Assembly (NCBI GenBank): GCA_934167485.1
Contig: CAKPKL010000013.1
Location: 1-30,088, forward strand
DNA: 30,088 nt
Source of the DNA: an uncultured Bacilli bacterium
GTDB lineage: Bacteria; Bacillota_I; Bacilli_A; RF39; UBA660
Direction: 5' to 3'
Part shown: piece by piece, positions 7,862 through 15,915 of the stretch
Layout of the letters: the number at the start of each line of letters is the position of its first letter
Numbering within the stretch: position 1 is the stretch's first letter
Translations under genes and position numbers: made by a program
The notes under the pieces: generated by a model
Seen by the model: the letters and a program-made list of their open reading frames with translations, nothing else
The model's database searches: none
Told to the model about the DNA's origin: nothing

Positions 7862-7894
7862 AAAACGACTTTTTAGCAAGTCGTTTTATTTTTT
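7862..7894. terminator. Strong bidirectional terminator between the structured RNA and tRNA-Arg
   Basis: AAAACGACTT (7862-7871) and AAGTCGTTTT (7878-7887) form a 10-bp stem with a 6-nt loop, then ATTTTTT on the plus strand. On the minus strand TTTTT follows, so it can also end the tRNA transcript. A second hairpin, ACTCGAA/TTCGAGT at 7895-7911, lies next to it. Confidence 0.8.
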
Positions 7895-7922
7895 ACTCGA
7901 AAAGTTCGAGTAATTATCAATC

Positions 7923-7997
7923 TGGTGTCCCAGATGGGAATCGAACCCATAACTAGGCTTTAGGAGAGCCTTGTTATATCCATTTAACTACCAGGAC
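7923..7997 (-). tRNA. tRNA-Arg (anticodon CCT)
   Basis: The minus strand folds as a full cloverleaf. The acceptor GTCCTGG pairs with CTGGGAC (two wobble pairs). The D arm is GTTAAATGGATATAAC, and the anticodon stem AGGCT/AGCCT has loop CTCCTAA, giving anticodon CCT. The T arm is ATGGG-TTCGATT-CCCAT. The discriminator A and the CCA end are encoded. It reads AGG codons. Intrinsic hairpins flank it on both sides. Confidence 0.95.
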
Positions 7998-8002
7998 AAA
8001 AA

Positions 8003-8015
8003 CCTCTTTAAGAGG
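8003..8015 (-). terminator. Short hairpin with T5 just upstream of tRNA-Arg
   Basis: CCTCT/AGAGG with a 3-nt loop is followed on the minus strand by five T that reach the tRNA 5' end. It is probably a second-stage terminator of the HD-domain gene, or a processing element. Confidence 0.4.
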
Positions 8016-8024
8016 ATAAAATAG

Positions 8025-8049
8025 AATAGACTTATATTATAAGTCTATT
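8025..8049 (-). terminator. Terminator hairpin of the HD-domain gene, containing its stop codon
   Basis: AATAGACTTAT (8025-8035) and ATAAGTCTATT (8039-8049) form a perfect 11-bp stem. The TAG stop at 8045-8047 lies in the stem, and CTATTTTAT follows on the minus strand. Confidence 0.55.
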
Positions 8050-8557
8050 TTACTATATTTATTATAAATAATAAGTATAAACCAAAATTATAGCTTAACT
8101 TACGACTAAATTTACTTGAAAATTCACCAATACTTAAAAATTTATCAACTAAACTTACAATCCAACTTTCAGCATACTTAGGAATCCTATAGTCTACTGG
8201 AAACATATGGGTTTTAATTATATTTATTTCTTTTTCTGTTAATTCGAAATTTGAAGAAGCATTCTCTACTGCTACACTAGGATGTTTAGTAGAAAATAAT
8301 AATATTTTATCTTTTATTTTACTACATTCACTTATTTCTTCATCATAAAAGTCATGAAGTAATCCACCACGAGCTACATCCTTATAATCCAATTTTAAAG
8401 AACGAGCTATTTTATATGAATAATATGAAACTTTTAATGAATGATTTAATCTTGTTGTATTATGATGTTTGATATTAGCCATTTTTTTAAATTCTTCATT
8501 TTCCATTATATTATCTATTATTAACAGGTATTCGTCATCTTTTTTGTATTTATTCAT
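8045..8557 (-). CDS. HD-domain protein (putative phosphohydrolase)
   Basis: This 170-aa cytosolic protein has the HD signature: H39 in NHSLKVSYYSY and the H68-D69 pair in GGLLHDF. A further His in KTHMFP and an Asp in SLVDKF (SIVSLVDK) are late metal-ligand candidates. Such proteins hydrolyse phosphate esters or nucleotides, but the substrate cannot be read from this sequence. AGGTGA lies upstream of the ATG. It is monocistronic, followed by its own terminator and tRNA-Arg. A dedicated partner domain is absent, so it is smaller than HD-GYP or RelA-type proteins. Confidence 0.75.
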   Translation of the reverse strand: MNKYKKDDEYLLIIDNIMENEEFKKMANIKHHNTTRLNHSLKVSYYSYKIARSLKLDYKDVARGGLLHDFYDEEISECSKIKDKILLFSTKHPSVAVENASSNFELTEKEINIIKTHMFPVDYRIPKYAESWIVSLVDKFLSIGEFSSKFSRKLSYNFGLYLLFIINIVK

Positions 8558-8653
8558 ACCTTTAATTCACCTCAAGTACTACTACATTATATCACATATT
8601 TAAAAAAATTATAATGTTATTTGTTACCAAATATGGAAATTTTAATAATAATA

Positions 8654-9712
8654 CTATTCTATTACTAGATCTCTACCTATTGGTTGTATTTCTATATATG
8701 TATTTCCATCATTTATTTTTATTTCAGTTCCATCTAAATACTTATATTTTGTTTTACTTTCTCTTGATGTTTTTTCCCAAGTAATTGGAACTGCATTTCC
8801 TTCTGTTACATACCATCCAGTACCACTTCCAATATTATCTAAAGTTTGTCTGCCTTTATCATCACCAGATATTGAATAATTGCTTACTTGATATGTAATT
8901 ATATTTTTAGCAGTATATATTTGACCTGTCATATAATCAGTGTGCTCTATATCATTTTGATATCTTTTATAAACCTTAGATTCTCCATCATATACAAATG
9001 TTGTAGATCTACTATTTGAATAGTTTATATATATTTTATTTGCAGGTATAACACCTTCTATATTTGATAAATCGATTGATTTTACACTATAGTTAAATAA
9101 GGGCTTTATATCTGTGGTTGTTCTATATCCATAATAAGATGCTCCACTCATAATCTTATCAGTTGATGTAAATGCAGTGTGTTCTATAGCAAGAGGTAAT
9201 GATGTATCTCTTATATATCCGTTATAACTCATAAAATTTATATTGTTAATGCCCATACTTGATATATCATTTTGAGCTTGAGGACTCCATCCAAAATGAA
9301 CGTATATTGCATCATTTTCAAGAGCATAGTCTAAAAAATAATGTCTAGAAGATCTAACAGATCCAATCCTATCTAATGTTTTATCTTTAAATAAAGCCAT
9401 TAATCTTGTATAACCACCTTCTACTATTATTTCATAAACCAAATATGCATCCTGTAGTCCACATTGATATCCCCATACTGTGGATATATTATTTATCATA
9501 ACAGCATATGGTCTAGTATTAGAATCTAAATCAAATATTTTTAATTTTTCTTCTTGTTTTACTTCTTTTTTTATTTCTTTTTTATCTTCTACTTTAACTT
9601 TTATATTTTTTTCTTTAGTAAACATAAAAATTAATACTGTTACTATAAGAAACAAAACTACTATACTAAATAAAACTATCTTACCCTTTTTGTTTAATTT
9701 TCTTTTTACCAT
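8654..9712 (-). CDS. DUF3048 (YerB-like) membrane-anchored protein
   Basis: The 352-aa protein has a basic N-terminus and one signal-anchor helix (about 10-32), then a Lys/Glu linker to about 55. An extracellular DUF3048 domain follows, with RPYAVMINN, GGYTRLMALF, RIGSVRSSRHYFLDYA and the late GTGWYVTEG/ PITWEK segment. The family is extracellular and its activity is not established. Unlike many YerB homologues it lacks a lipobox and is held by a TM helix. The start is set by GGTGAT 3 nt before the ATG. The ddl terminator separates it from the upstream ddl gene. Confidence 0.82.
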   Translation of the reverse strand: MVKRKLNKKGKIVLFSIVVLFLIVTVLIFMFTKEKNIKVKVEDKKEIKKEVKQEEKLKIFDLDSNTRPYAVMINNISTVWGYQCGLQDAYLVYEIIVEGGYTRLMALFKDKTLDRIGSVRSSRHYFLDYALENDAIYVHFGWSPQAQNDISSMGINNINFMSYNGYIRDTSLPLAIEHTAFTSTDKIMSGASYYGYRTTTDIKPLFNYSVKSIDLSNIEGVIPANKIYINYSNSRSTTFVYDGESKVYKRYQNDIEHTDYMTGQIYTAKNIITYQVSNYSISGDDKGRQTLDNIGSGTGWYVTEGNAVPITWEKTSRESKTKYKYLDGTEIKINDGNTYIEIQPIGRDLVIE

Positions 9713-9756
9713 AGTATCACCATAATAAGTATATCAAAAATTCTTTTATTTATAAA

Positions 9757-9783
9757 TAAAAAGAGAAAATTATTTTAATTTTC
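9757..9783 (-). terminator. Terminator of the ddl operon, overlapping the stop codon
   Basis: GAAAATTA (9765-9772) and TAATTTTC (9776-9783) form the stem. The ddl stop (9770-9772) lies within it. TCTTTTTATTT follows on the minus strand. Confidence 0.6.
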
Positions 9784-10963
9784 CCTTTAGTCCTTTAGCT
9801 CCCTTTATTCCATAGTTACTTAAAATATTACTTTCAAAAGAATAAGTTTTACGAGCTCTATTTTTATAATCTTTTATACATAATGTAATCATTTCATCTA
9901 ATAAATCTTCATACTTTTTACCAACAGGCTCCCATAGATAAAATGATAAACTACCAGGTATAGTATTAGGTTCGTTAATATAATATTTATTTGTTTTTTT
10001 ATCAATTAAATAATCTATTCTACATACTCCACCTAAGTTAAGAGCAACAAAAGCTTCTTTAGAAGTTTTTCTTATTTTTTCTTCTAATTCTTTACTAATA
10101 CGAGCAGGTATAATTCTACTAGCACTTGCCATTCCTTTACTTGCACCTTTAGTTTTAGATTTTGATCCTCCTATATACTTATCTTTATAAGTTAAGAATT
10201 CATCATCACTAGTAACTTCTTCTATTGCACTTGTTTCTTGATTAATATAGTTTCCAAGCACACTACAATTTACTTCTACTAAATTTTGTACTGCCTTTTC
10301 TACTATTATTTTAGTATCATAAGTCATAGCTTCTTCTATTGCACTTGCTAAAGATTTTTCATCCTTTACATATGTTATACCAACACTACTACCAAGAGTT
10401 GCAGGTTTAACTATTACAGGATATCCTAAATGTTTTACTTTATCAAATATAGCTTCACAATCATCAGCATATTCATTATCAAAAAACCAAACATAATCTA
10501 CTATAGGTAATCCACAATTTTTAAATATTTGCTTCATTATAACTTTATCTTGACCAAGAGCACTTCCTATAACTCTACTTCCTACATAAGGAATACCTAC
10601 ACTATCAAGATATCCTTGAAGTGTTCCATCTTCAGCATTATTTCCATGTACTATTGGAAAAGCTATATCAATATCAGCTATATTTCTTCTAAATAATCCT
10701 GTAGTATTTTGTAAATAAAATCCATCTTTACCTTTTGTAAGAACTACTCTTTTAGCATATTTTTTTAACTCTTCAAAATCTTGATAAACATCGATTTCCA
10801 TAAGCATCTTGCCTGTATACCAATATCTATCTTTACTTATATATATAGGAACTATTTCATATTTATCTTTATTCATATGTTCCATAGCTTGTACTGCAGA
10901 TATAATACTTACCTCGTGCTCTACAGTTTCACCACCAAATATTACTCCAACTTTTATCTTCAT
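9770..10963 (-). CDS. ddl: D-alanine--D-alanine ligase
   Basis: This ATP-grasp enzyme of 397 aa joins two D-Ala for peptidoglycan precursors. The N-terminal GGETVEHEVSIISA carries the family Glu (usual GGxSxEHEVS, here Thr for Ser). VHGNNAEDGTLQGYLD, the GSSVGI loop, the omega-loop region EFLTYKDKY, CRIDYLI and NEPNTIPG are all present. The Tyr-containing omega loop favours a D-Ala-D-Ala rather than a D-lactate (VanA-type His) product. This is an inference. The protein has about 30 extra basic residues at the C-terminus beyond the usual length. It is the last gene of the hydrolase-murF-ddl operon, 12 nt after murF, with RBS GGAGAG overlapping the murF end. Confidence 0.93.
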   Translation of the reverse strand: MKIKVGVIFGGETVEHEVSIISAVQAMEHMNKDKYEIVPIYISKDRYWYTGKMLMEIDVYQDFEELKKYAKRVVLTKGKDGFYLQNTTGLFRRNIADIDIAFPIVHGNNAEDGTLQGYLDSVGIPYVGSRVIGSALGQDKVIMKQIFKNCGLPIVDYVWFFDNEYADDCEAIFDKVKHLGYPVIVKPATLGSSVGITYVKDEKSLASAIEEAMTYDTKIIVEKAVQNLVEVNCSVLGNYINQETSAIEEVTSDDEFLTYKDKYIGGSKSKTKGASKGMASASRIIPARISKELEEKIRKTSKEAFVALNLGGVCRIDYLIDKKTNKYYINEPNTIPGSLSFYLWEPVGKKYEDLLDEMITLCIKDYKNRARKTYSFESNILSNYGIKGAKGLKGKLK

Positions 10964-10975
10964 TAAACATCTCTC

Positions 10976-12553
10976 CTATTCATTAAATAAATCTGGTAAA
11001 TCATTTTCTAAAAGTACATAAGTACTAGGTTCAGCTAATCTATTCATTAATGGAAAAGCTTCTCTAACATCATTTAATATAAATATCTTTTTATCACTAA
11101 ATTTATTTTTTATCAAACCATCATATATTGGTTTAGTTTGATTTTTACCAATAAGAATTACATAATCACAACATTTACTTATATATTCGCCAAATTTATA
11201 ATTAAGTTCGTATTGCTTATCACCTAACTCTATCATACCAGGAGTTACTATTATTTTTAAACCTGGCATAAGACCTAATACTTCAACAGCCATACGAGAA
11301 CCTACTGGATTTGAATTATAAGCATCATCTATTATATTAATATTCCCATATTTTTTTAATTCTAAACGATGTTCTATAGTTTTTACACTACTTACACCTC
11401 TTTGTAATTCACTTATACTAAGGCCTAATTCATGTCCAAGTAATATACCAGCTAAAATATTATAAACATTATGTTTACCTAATAATTTTGTTGTAAATCT
11501 ATATTTATTTTTATCACCTTTAAATACACAATCAAAAGTAGTACCTTTATTTGATAAGTTAATATTTGTAGCATGTAAATCTACATCCTTATTATCTATA
11601 CCTATCCATTTAACATTACAATTATTTTTAATTTGATACTTTAATTGATAAGGATCATCCCCGTTTAATATAGCAAGTCCATCACTAGGTAATGATTCAA
11701 CAAGCTCAAATTTACCCTTCATAATGTTATCCCTAGAACCAAAACTTTCTAAATGTGCCTCTCCGATTGTGGTTATAACTCCATATTTAGGCTTTACTAT
11801 TTTACAAATTTGTTTAATATCACCTATTTTGAAAGCACCCATTTCTGCTATAAAAATGTCATTAAATTTATCTAAATAATTATTTACTGTATTAATCAAT
11901 CCATAAGGAGTATTAAAACTCTTAGGACTAGCAAATGAATTAATTTTAACATTTAAAATATCATTAATTATATTTTTACTACTAGTTTTTCCGTAACTAC
12001 CTGTTATACCAATAACTGGTATATTCATCTTCTTTAACTTAGATTTAGCCATACGTTTATAATGTAGATAAACACATTTTTCAATTGGTTTATTTATTAC
12101 ATTAGCAGCCATTACTACAAAATAATTTAAATATGTAAATAAACCTAAAATAACATATTCATAAACTAAATTATCATAATCAAAATGAACTATAACTGGA
12201 ATTATCATAACAAAATACATTAAAAAAATTGTAAAAAATAATCTTTTAATTCTAGCTGTGATAACTAATGGTTTTTTAGCAACCACTTTTTTCTTTCTAT
12301 ATGTCATATATATTATTCCATATAATATTATAAATACACCAATTTCTACTCCAATATCAAAAAATAATGTACATATAAGTAATAAAAATAATATATCACT
12401 TTCAAACATAACTTTACTAATATTACTTAATATCCATTTAAAATATCTACTATCTAAATCATAATAATTTTGTTGTAACATATGAAATGATTTCTTAGTT
12501 TTTGCTATAGTAAATATAAAATATGGTATTAATGAAATTAAAAATAGACTCAT
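10976..12553 (-). CDS. murF: MurF-type Mur ligase with N-terminal membrane domain
   Basis: The 525-aa protein has an N-terminal part of about 175 residues with four or so hydrophobic segments (about 2-17, 53-86, 104-123, 132-150). A Mur ligase core follows with P-loop GSYGKT (185-190), GEAHLESFGS with the following carbamylated-Lys region KGKFEL, and the MurF-type motif DAYNSNP. MurF adds D-Ala-D-Ala to UDP-MurNAc-tripeptide, and the next gene is ddl, which supports MurF over MurE or a PgsB-like enzyme. The usual MurF N-terminal UDP-binding domain is not recognisable and seems replaced by the membrane region. Start and stop are within 1 nt and 12 nt of the neighbours. Confidence 0.83.
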   Translation of the reverse strand: MSLFLISLIPYFIFTIAKTKKSFHMLQQNYYDLDSRYFKWILSNISKVMFESDILFLLLICTLFFDIGVEIGVFIILYGIIYMTYRKKKVVAKKPLVITARIKRLFFTIFLMYFVMIIPVIVHFDYDNLVYEYVILGLFTYLNYFVVMAANVINKPIEKCVYLHYKRMAKSKLKKMNIPVIGITGSYGKTSSKNIINDILNVKINSFASPKSFNTPYGLINTVNNYLDKFNDIFIAEMGAFKIGDIKQICKIVKPKYGVITTIGEAHLESFGSRDNIMKGKFELVESLPSDGLAILNGDDPYQLKYQIKNNCNVKWIGIDNKDVDLHATNINLSNKGTTFDCVFKGDKNKYRFTTKLLGKHNVYNILAGILLGHELGLSISELQRGVSSVKTIEHRLELKKYGNINIIDDAYNSNPVGSRMAVEVLGLMPGLKIIVTPGMIELGDKQYELNYKFGEYISKCCDYVILIGKNQTKPIYDGLIKNKFSDKKIFILNDVREAFPLMNRLAEPSTYVLLENDLPDLFNE

Positions 12554-12554
12554 A

Positions 12555-13286
12555 TTAACCTCCTATAAAACTTTTTAAAACACTTATTGTTTGATTTAAT
12601 CTTTCTAAATAGGCATAATGTGTACAACCATCATAAACAACTACTCCAGCATCTTTTATTAATTTTTCAAGTTCATATGCCTCTTCTATTGGCACTTCAC
12701 TATCAAGTGTTCCCCAAACTATTAATGTTGGACATTTAATTTTTTTCACATCATTTGTTATATCTAAGTTTACATGTTCTACAAGTATTTTTCTCATAAA
12801 TTCTGATGCATTTCTATAATCCCTAGAACCTATATGTTTTTTAGCAAACCCTTCTAATTTATTTAAAACAGGTACTTTCTTTAATAATTTCAATATCTTT
12901 GTTTTAGTACTTAATTTTTGTATTTCTTTTTTAAAAGGACTACCAAATAAAACTAATTTATTTGTTTTATACTTACTTGCATATATTAAACTTATCTTTC
13001 CACCAAAAGAATGGCCAATCAAAATAGGATTCTCTACATCTATAGATTTTAAAAACTCATGTATACAATCTGCATAATCATACATAGTCCAAATCGTATC
13101 AGGTTCTTTTGATAATCCAAAACCAGGTAAATCAACAATAATTATTCTATTATTCTTTTTAAGTCCATCACCAACTGGTTTCATCATTTCAATATTTTGT
13201 CCCCAGCCATGAAGAAGTACTATTACATTATCTCCTTCACCATAGTCAACATAATTTATATCAACGTCTTTAACATTTTTTATCAC
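12555..13286 (-). CDS. Alpha/beta hydrolase, GTG start
   Basis: The 243-aa protein has the complete alpha/beta-hydrolase triad: nucleophile S93 in GHSFGG, D195 in WGTLDSEVP and H223 in CTHYAY. The oxyanion segment is LLHGWGQ (24-30). The start codon is GTG, placed 3 nt after AGGTGAT. There is no signal peptide, so it is cytosolic. The substrate is unknown. It heads the operon with murF (1 nt apart) and ddl, which suggests but does not prove a role with cell-wall precursors or lipids. A family-level esterase, lipase or haloperoxidase name would be arbitrary. Confidence 0.82.
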   Translation of the reverse strand: MIKNVKDVDINYVDYGEGDNVIVLLHGWGQNIEMMKPVGDGLKKNNRIIIVDLPGFGLSKEPDTIWTMYDYADCIHEFLKSIDVENPILIGHSFGGKISLIYASKYKTNKLVLFGSPFKKEIQKLSTKTKILKLLKKVPVLNKLEGFAKKHIGSRDYRNASEFMRKILVEHVNLDITNDVKKIKCPTLIVWGTLDSEVPIEEAYELEKLIKDAGVVVYDGCTHYAYLERLNQTISVLKSFIGG

Positions 13287-13325
13287 TTTATCACCTATAA
13301 ATAATTATAACACTTTTTTGTATAA

Positions 13326-13373
13326 AAAAAAAGAATATAAAATATAAACTCTTGTTATTTACACTCTTTTTTT
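13326..13373 (-). terminator. Probable terminator of the serine hydrolase gene
   Basis: On the minus strand a 16-nt arm (13373-13358) pairs with 13341-13326, with two G-U pairs and a loop of about 16 nt. The 3' arm itself ends in nine T. The stop codon at 13372-13374 touches the stem. Confidence 0.45.
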
Positions 13374-14682
13374 ATTTTATTTTTATTTCATCATTTATAT
13401 TAACTTCCCTATCTTTATATAAATTGAAATATTTTTTTGTTATCATCATAATCATAATGTTTTTTATTATTTCTTTTTCATAAATATCCCAAGCATTTCC
13501 AAACCCAATAGGTTTATCAGCTCTTATTTCATCCTTGTTATCAGTTTTATATATAGCATTAGTTAAAAAATTATGATGTATTAAATTATTTGGGTCAAAA
13601 AGCGCTACAGAACCTGTCCAACCTTGATGTGAAAAGCTACCTGTTGAAAATAATGATGGAGTAAATGTTTTTTCATATCCTAATGGATGTTTTACATATA
13701 TTCCTAAATTTCCTTTTTGAGGCTCTCTTCCATCCTTAAATGTAACTTCGCCTAATCTATCTAAATGTTCTTTGTTGATTAACTTTGGATTAATATAATT
13801 TACACTATATAAATTTTTAGCTAATTTATTTAAATCATCACTAGTTGTAAATATTCCAGCACTTCCTGCTGCTCCACCAAGTATTCTTGCTTTTGGATCA
13901 TGAACTAAAGTATCATAACCTCCATTACCTGATATATTTAATCCTTTTGGATTAAACAACGTATTATTCATATTAGATTCACTAAATATATATTTATGCA
14001 TCAATTTTTCTAAAGTAACATCTTTATTATATTTTTTACTTAAAATATGTTCTATAGTTTTTCCTATTATAATAGCCCCAAAATCTGTATATTTATTAGT
14101 TTCTCTTGTATTACTTTTTAAATATGCTGTTTTTAATATTTGATAAGCCTCTTTTTCATTATGAGCTAAAGTTATGTTCCCATCCGTTAATATCTCACCA
14201 TGCAATCTTATTAAATCATTAAATGTAAAATCTTCCATACCATTAAAATCTGGATCAAGATCCTTTATCTTATCATTTAAATCAATTAGTCCTAATTCTT
14301 CTAACTTAAATACAAGTATTAAAGTAAACAACTTAGTAATACTAGCTGTATCAAATAATGTATCTTTATTAACCTCTATTTTATTAGAAACTCTACTAGT
14401 TTCACCACCATTTAATAATATTTTAATTTCACCAGAAGAATCAAATGATGGTATATATATAGAACTTGTAAACCCTGTCATATATTTAATACCAAAGTTA
14501 TTTTCTCCATTATAAAATTTAGATGTAATATCCTTAATATTTTCTTTTAATTCAAACATTATAGTATCTAAATCTTTATTTGCATCACTATTTCTTTTAA
14601 CAGTTTCCCTTATTTCTTTTAATTCTTCAATATTTGATCCAGTTAGTTCTAAATCTTTGATTAACTTTTCATAATTTTCCAT
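13372..14682 (-). CDS. Serine hydrolase, class C beta-lactamase/DD-peptidase fold, cytosolic
   Basis: The 436-aa protein has the SxxK motif SITK (S114, K117). The second motif is YTD (198-200) rather than the penicillin-binding YxN, and the third is HQGWTG (352-357) in place of KTG. These are hallmarks of the EstB/AmpH-like serine hydrolase family. About 60 residues precede the domain and form Glu/Lys-rich helices. No signal peptide or TM anchor is seen, which is unusual for a peptidoglycan enzyme and points to an intracellular esterase or peptidase. It is monocistronic between two terminators. The substrate is unknown. Confidence 0.8.
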   Translation of the reverse strand: MENYEKLIKDLELTGSNIEELKEIRETVKRNSDANKDLDTIMFELKENIKDITSKFYNGENNFGIKYMTGFTSSIYIPSFDSSGEIKILLNGGETSRVSNKIEVNKDTLFDTASITKLFTLILVFKLEELGLIDLNDKIKDLDPDFNGMEDFTFNDLIRLHGEILTDGNITLAHNEKEAYQILKTAYLKSNTRETNKYTDFGAIIIGKTIEHILSKKYNKDVTLEKLMHKYIFSESNMNNTLFNPKGLNISGNGGYDTLVHDPKARILGGAAGSAGIFTTSDDLNKLAKNLYSVNYINPKLINKEHLDRLGEVTFKDGREPQKGNLGIYVKHPLGYEKTFTPSLFSTGSFSHQGWTGSVALFDPNNLIHHNFLTNAIYKTDNKDEIRADKPIGFGNAWDIYEKEIIKNIMIMMITKKYFNLYKDREVNINDEIKIK

Positions 14683-14719
14683 AAATACCTCGCTTCACCT
14701 ATATAGTAGCACAAAATAA

Positions 14720-14768
14720 AGAGCTAATCAAATTAGCTCTCTACTATATGTCAATATTATTATTGACA
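14720..14768 (-). terminator. Double-hairpin terminator of the CPBP gene
   Basis: In minus-strand order, TGTCAATA/TATTGACA (14749-14768) comes first, then AGAGCTAAT/ATTAGCTCT (14720-14740), a 9-bp stem with a 3-nt loop followed by TTTATTTTG. Confidence 0.65.
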
Positions 14769-14795
14769 TTATTATAATACGTATATTTTTTCATT

Positions 14796-15593
14796 TTATT
14801 CATATTTTATTAATTGTTTTAATATTAATACTGTGATTATACTTATAACAAATAAATATAAATTAAATGCAATAAAATTCATTTTTATAAGTGGCAACAT
14901 AAGAATAGTTGTAAGATTTAAACTAATATGCATAATTATTGGTGCTTTTAAATTTTTATACTTTTCATACAAATATATTAATATAAAACTTACTCCAAAA
15001 CCATATACAGCATTTATTATATTATCATGAAATATTCCAAATATAATAGAGCACAATATAATTGATACTAACTGTTTATTAAAACTTTTTAGTTTGTTAT
15101 ATACAATACCTCTAAATAAAAACTCTTCTAATATTGGTCCACATATACCTGTACATATAATTTGAGATATCAAAGTTATAGGACTATCATTATATTGAGA
15201 AGTAAAATTAAATACATTATTTAAACTATAAACTATTATATTAAATATAAGTGATATAGACATACCATATACTAAAGGTTCTATAGAATCACTTAACTTA
15301 AATCTAGTATTTTGTCTATACTTTTTAAATACTAGATAAAATATAGGTATAAATATTGCCATAGTAAGTATAATTATTGGCACACACTGACTATTAATAA
15401 AATCTACTAATTTTTCTCTATAACCATCTGTCTTCATATATTCTAAAAAATTCTCATATGAAGTATCACCTTTTGTTTTAATATTAAATATAAGTGTAAA
15501 AATGCCAGTTATAAGTATTTCACCTATTACAAATATAATTGGCCAAATAAGAACTTTCAACAAGTTTAATATATATTTAAATTTATCCTTCAT
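14796..15593 (-). CDS. CPBP family intramembrane metalloprotease
   Basis: The 265-aa polytopic protein has about seven or eight membrane segments. The three CPBP (Abi) motifs are present: EEFLFR with E156/E157 and R161, FGIFHD with H189, and IIMHISLN with H222. The family includes eukaryotic CaaX proteases and bacterial proteins linked to bacteriocin immunity. The local context gives no bacteriocin gene. It starts 19 nt after the short NfeD-like gene ends, so the two are probably co-transcribed. Confidence 0.85.
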   Translation of the reverse strand: MKDKFKYILNLLKVLIWPIIFVIGEILITGIFTLIFNIKTKGDTSYENFLEYMKTDGYREKLVDFINSQCVPIIILTMAIFIPIFYLVFKKYRQNTRFKLSDSIEPLVYGMSISLIFNIIVYSLNNVFNFTSQYNDSPITLISQIICTGICGPILEEFLFRGIVYNKLKSFNKQLVSIILCSIIFGIFHDNIINAVYGFGVSFILIYLYEKYKNLKAPIIMHISLNLTTILMLPLIKMNFIAFNLYLFVISIITVLILKQLIKYE

Positions 15594-15612
15594 AACAACA
15601 CCCTATCTACAA

Positions 15613-15852
15613 TTATTTCTTTTTTGTTAATTTATTTTTTTCCAAAAACTTAACCAAATAAGGTTTAGTTGTAAAAAGTAAAATAGTTCCAAGTATTATA
15701 AAAACTAAAAATTCTACAAAATAATTATTTATAAACATTGATAAAATCATTGATACAATAGCACTTGCTACATACCAAATTGTTACCAACTTTGTAGTTG
15801 CTAACTCTATTAATAAAAGAGCAATTACTAATCCAAACCAAATCCAAGTCAT
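15613..15852 (-). CDS. Short NfeD-like membrane protein lacking the OB-fold domain
   Basis: This 79-aa protein begins MTWIWFGLVIALLLIEL, like the membrane part of NfeD proteins. It has three hydrophobic segments (about 2-20, 26-42, 45-63) with the LLIELATTKLVTIWY pattern. It then ends in a Lys-rich tail where the soluble OB-fold normally follows. Only 19 nt separate the stop from the CPBP start, so there is no room for a frameshifted remainder. The RBS is AGGTGAT 3 nt before the ATG. No stomatin/flotillin partner gene is nearby. It may be a naturally short variant or a degraded NfeD. Confidence 0.65.
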   Translation of the reverse strand: MTWIWFGLVIALLLIELATTKLVTIWYVASAIVSMILSMFINNYFVEFLVFIILGTILLFTTKPYLVKFLEKNKLTKKK

Positions 15853-15915
15853 GTTATCACCTAAATAAAATTATACTAGTTTTTTTCATTTTATTCAAGA
15901 CAATATTTGTTATAT

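Larger units (their letters stand above)
7596..7894 (+). ncRNA. Structured RNA with paired 5' and 3' parts, carrying a 27-codon ORF; candidate type I toxin-like transcript
   Basis: From the predicted start, bases 7596-7609 pair with 7803-7816 over 14 continuous base pairs with one G-U. The next ten bases (7610-7619) can pair with 7742-7751, again with one G-U. A small hairpin (7626-7639, loop TGAA) precedes the Shine-Dalgarno GGGAGG at 7639-7644 and the small ORF at 7652. The transcript probably ends at the terminator at 7862-7894. A 5' end locked to a downstream segment around a short hydrophobic ORF is characteristic of type I toxin mRNAs (Hok, AapA, BsrG types). No Rfam family was recognised: T-box, SRP, 6S and tmRNA cores are absent. 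No antisense RNA promoter was convincingly found, so the toxin-like role is an inference. Confidence 0.6.

Noticed and set aside
7800..7870. Minus-strand promoter for an antisense antitoxin RNA
   Set aside because: TATTAT- and TATATA-like words exist, but none has a matching -35 at proper spacing; the AT content makes such words frequent by chance.
7596..7894. SRP RNA, 6S RNA or tmRNA
   Set aside because: The conserved SRP GGAAG/GCAG loop is not seen, there is no tRNA-like half or tag ORF ending in ALAA, and the strong SD plus hydrophobic ORF point elsewhere.
6893..7997. Attachment site duplication at tRNA-Arg
   Set aside because: No second copy of the tRNA 3' end was found in the flanking kilobase.
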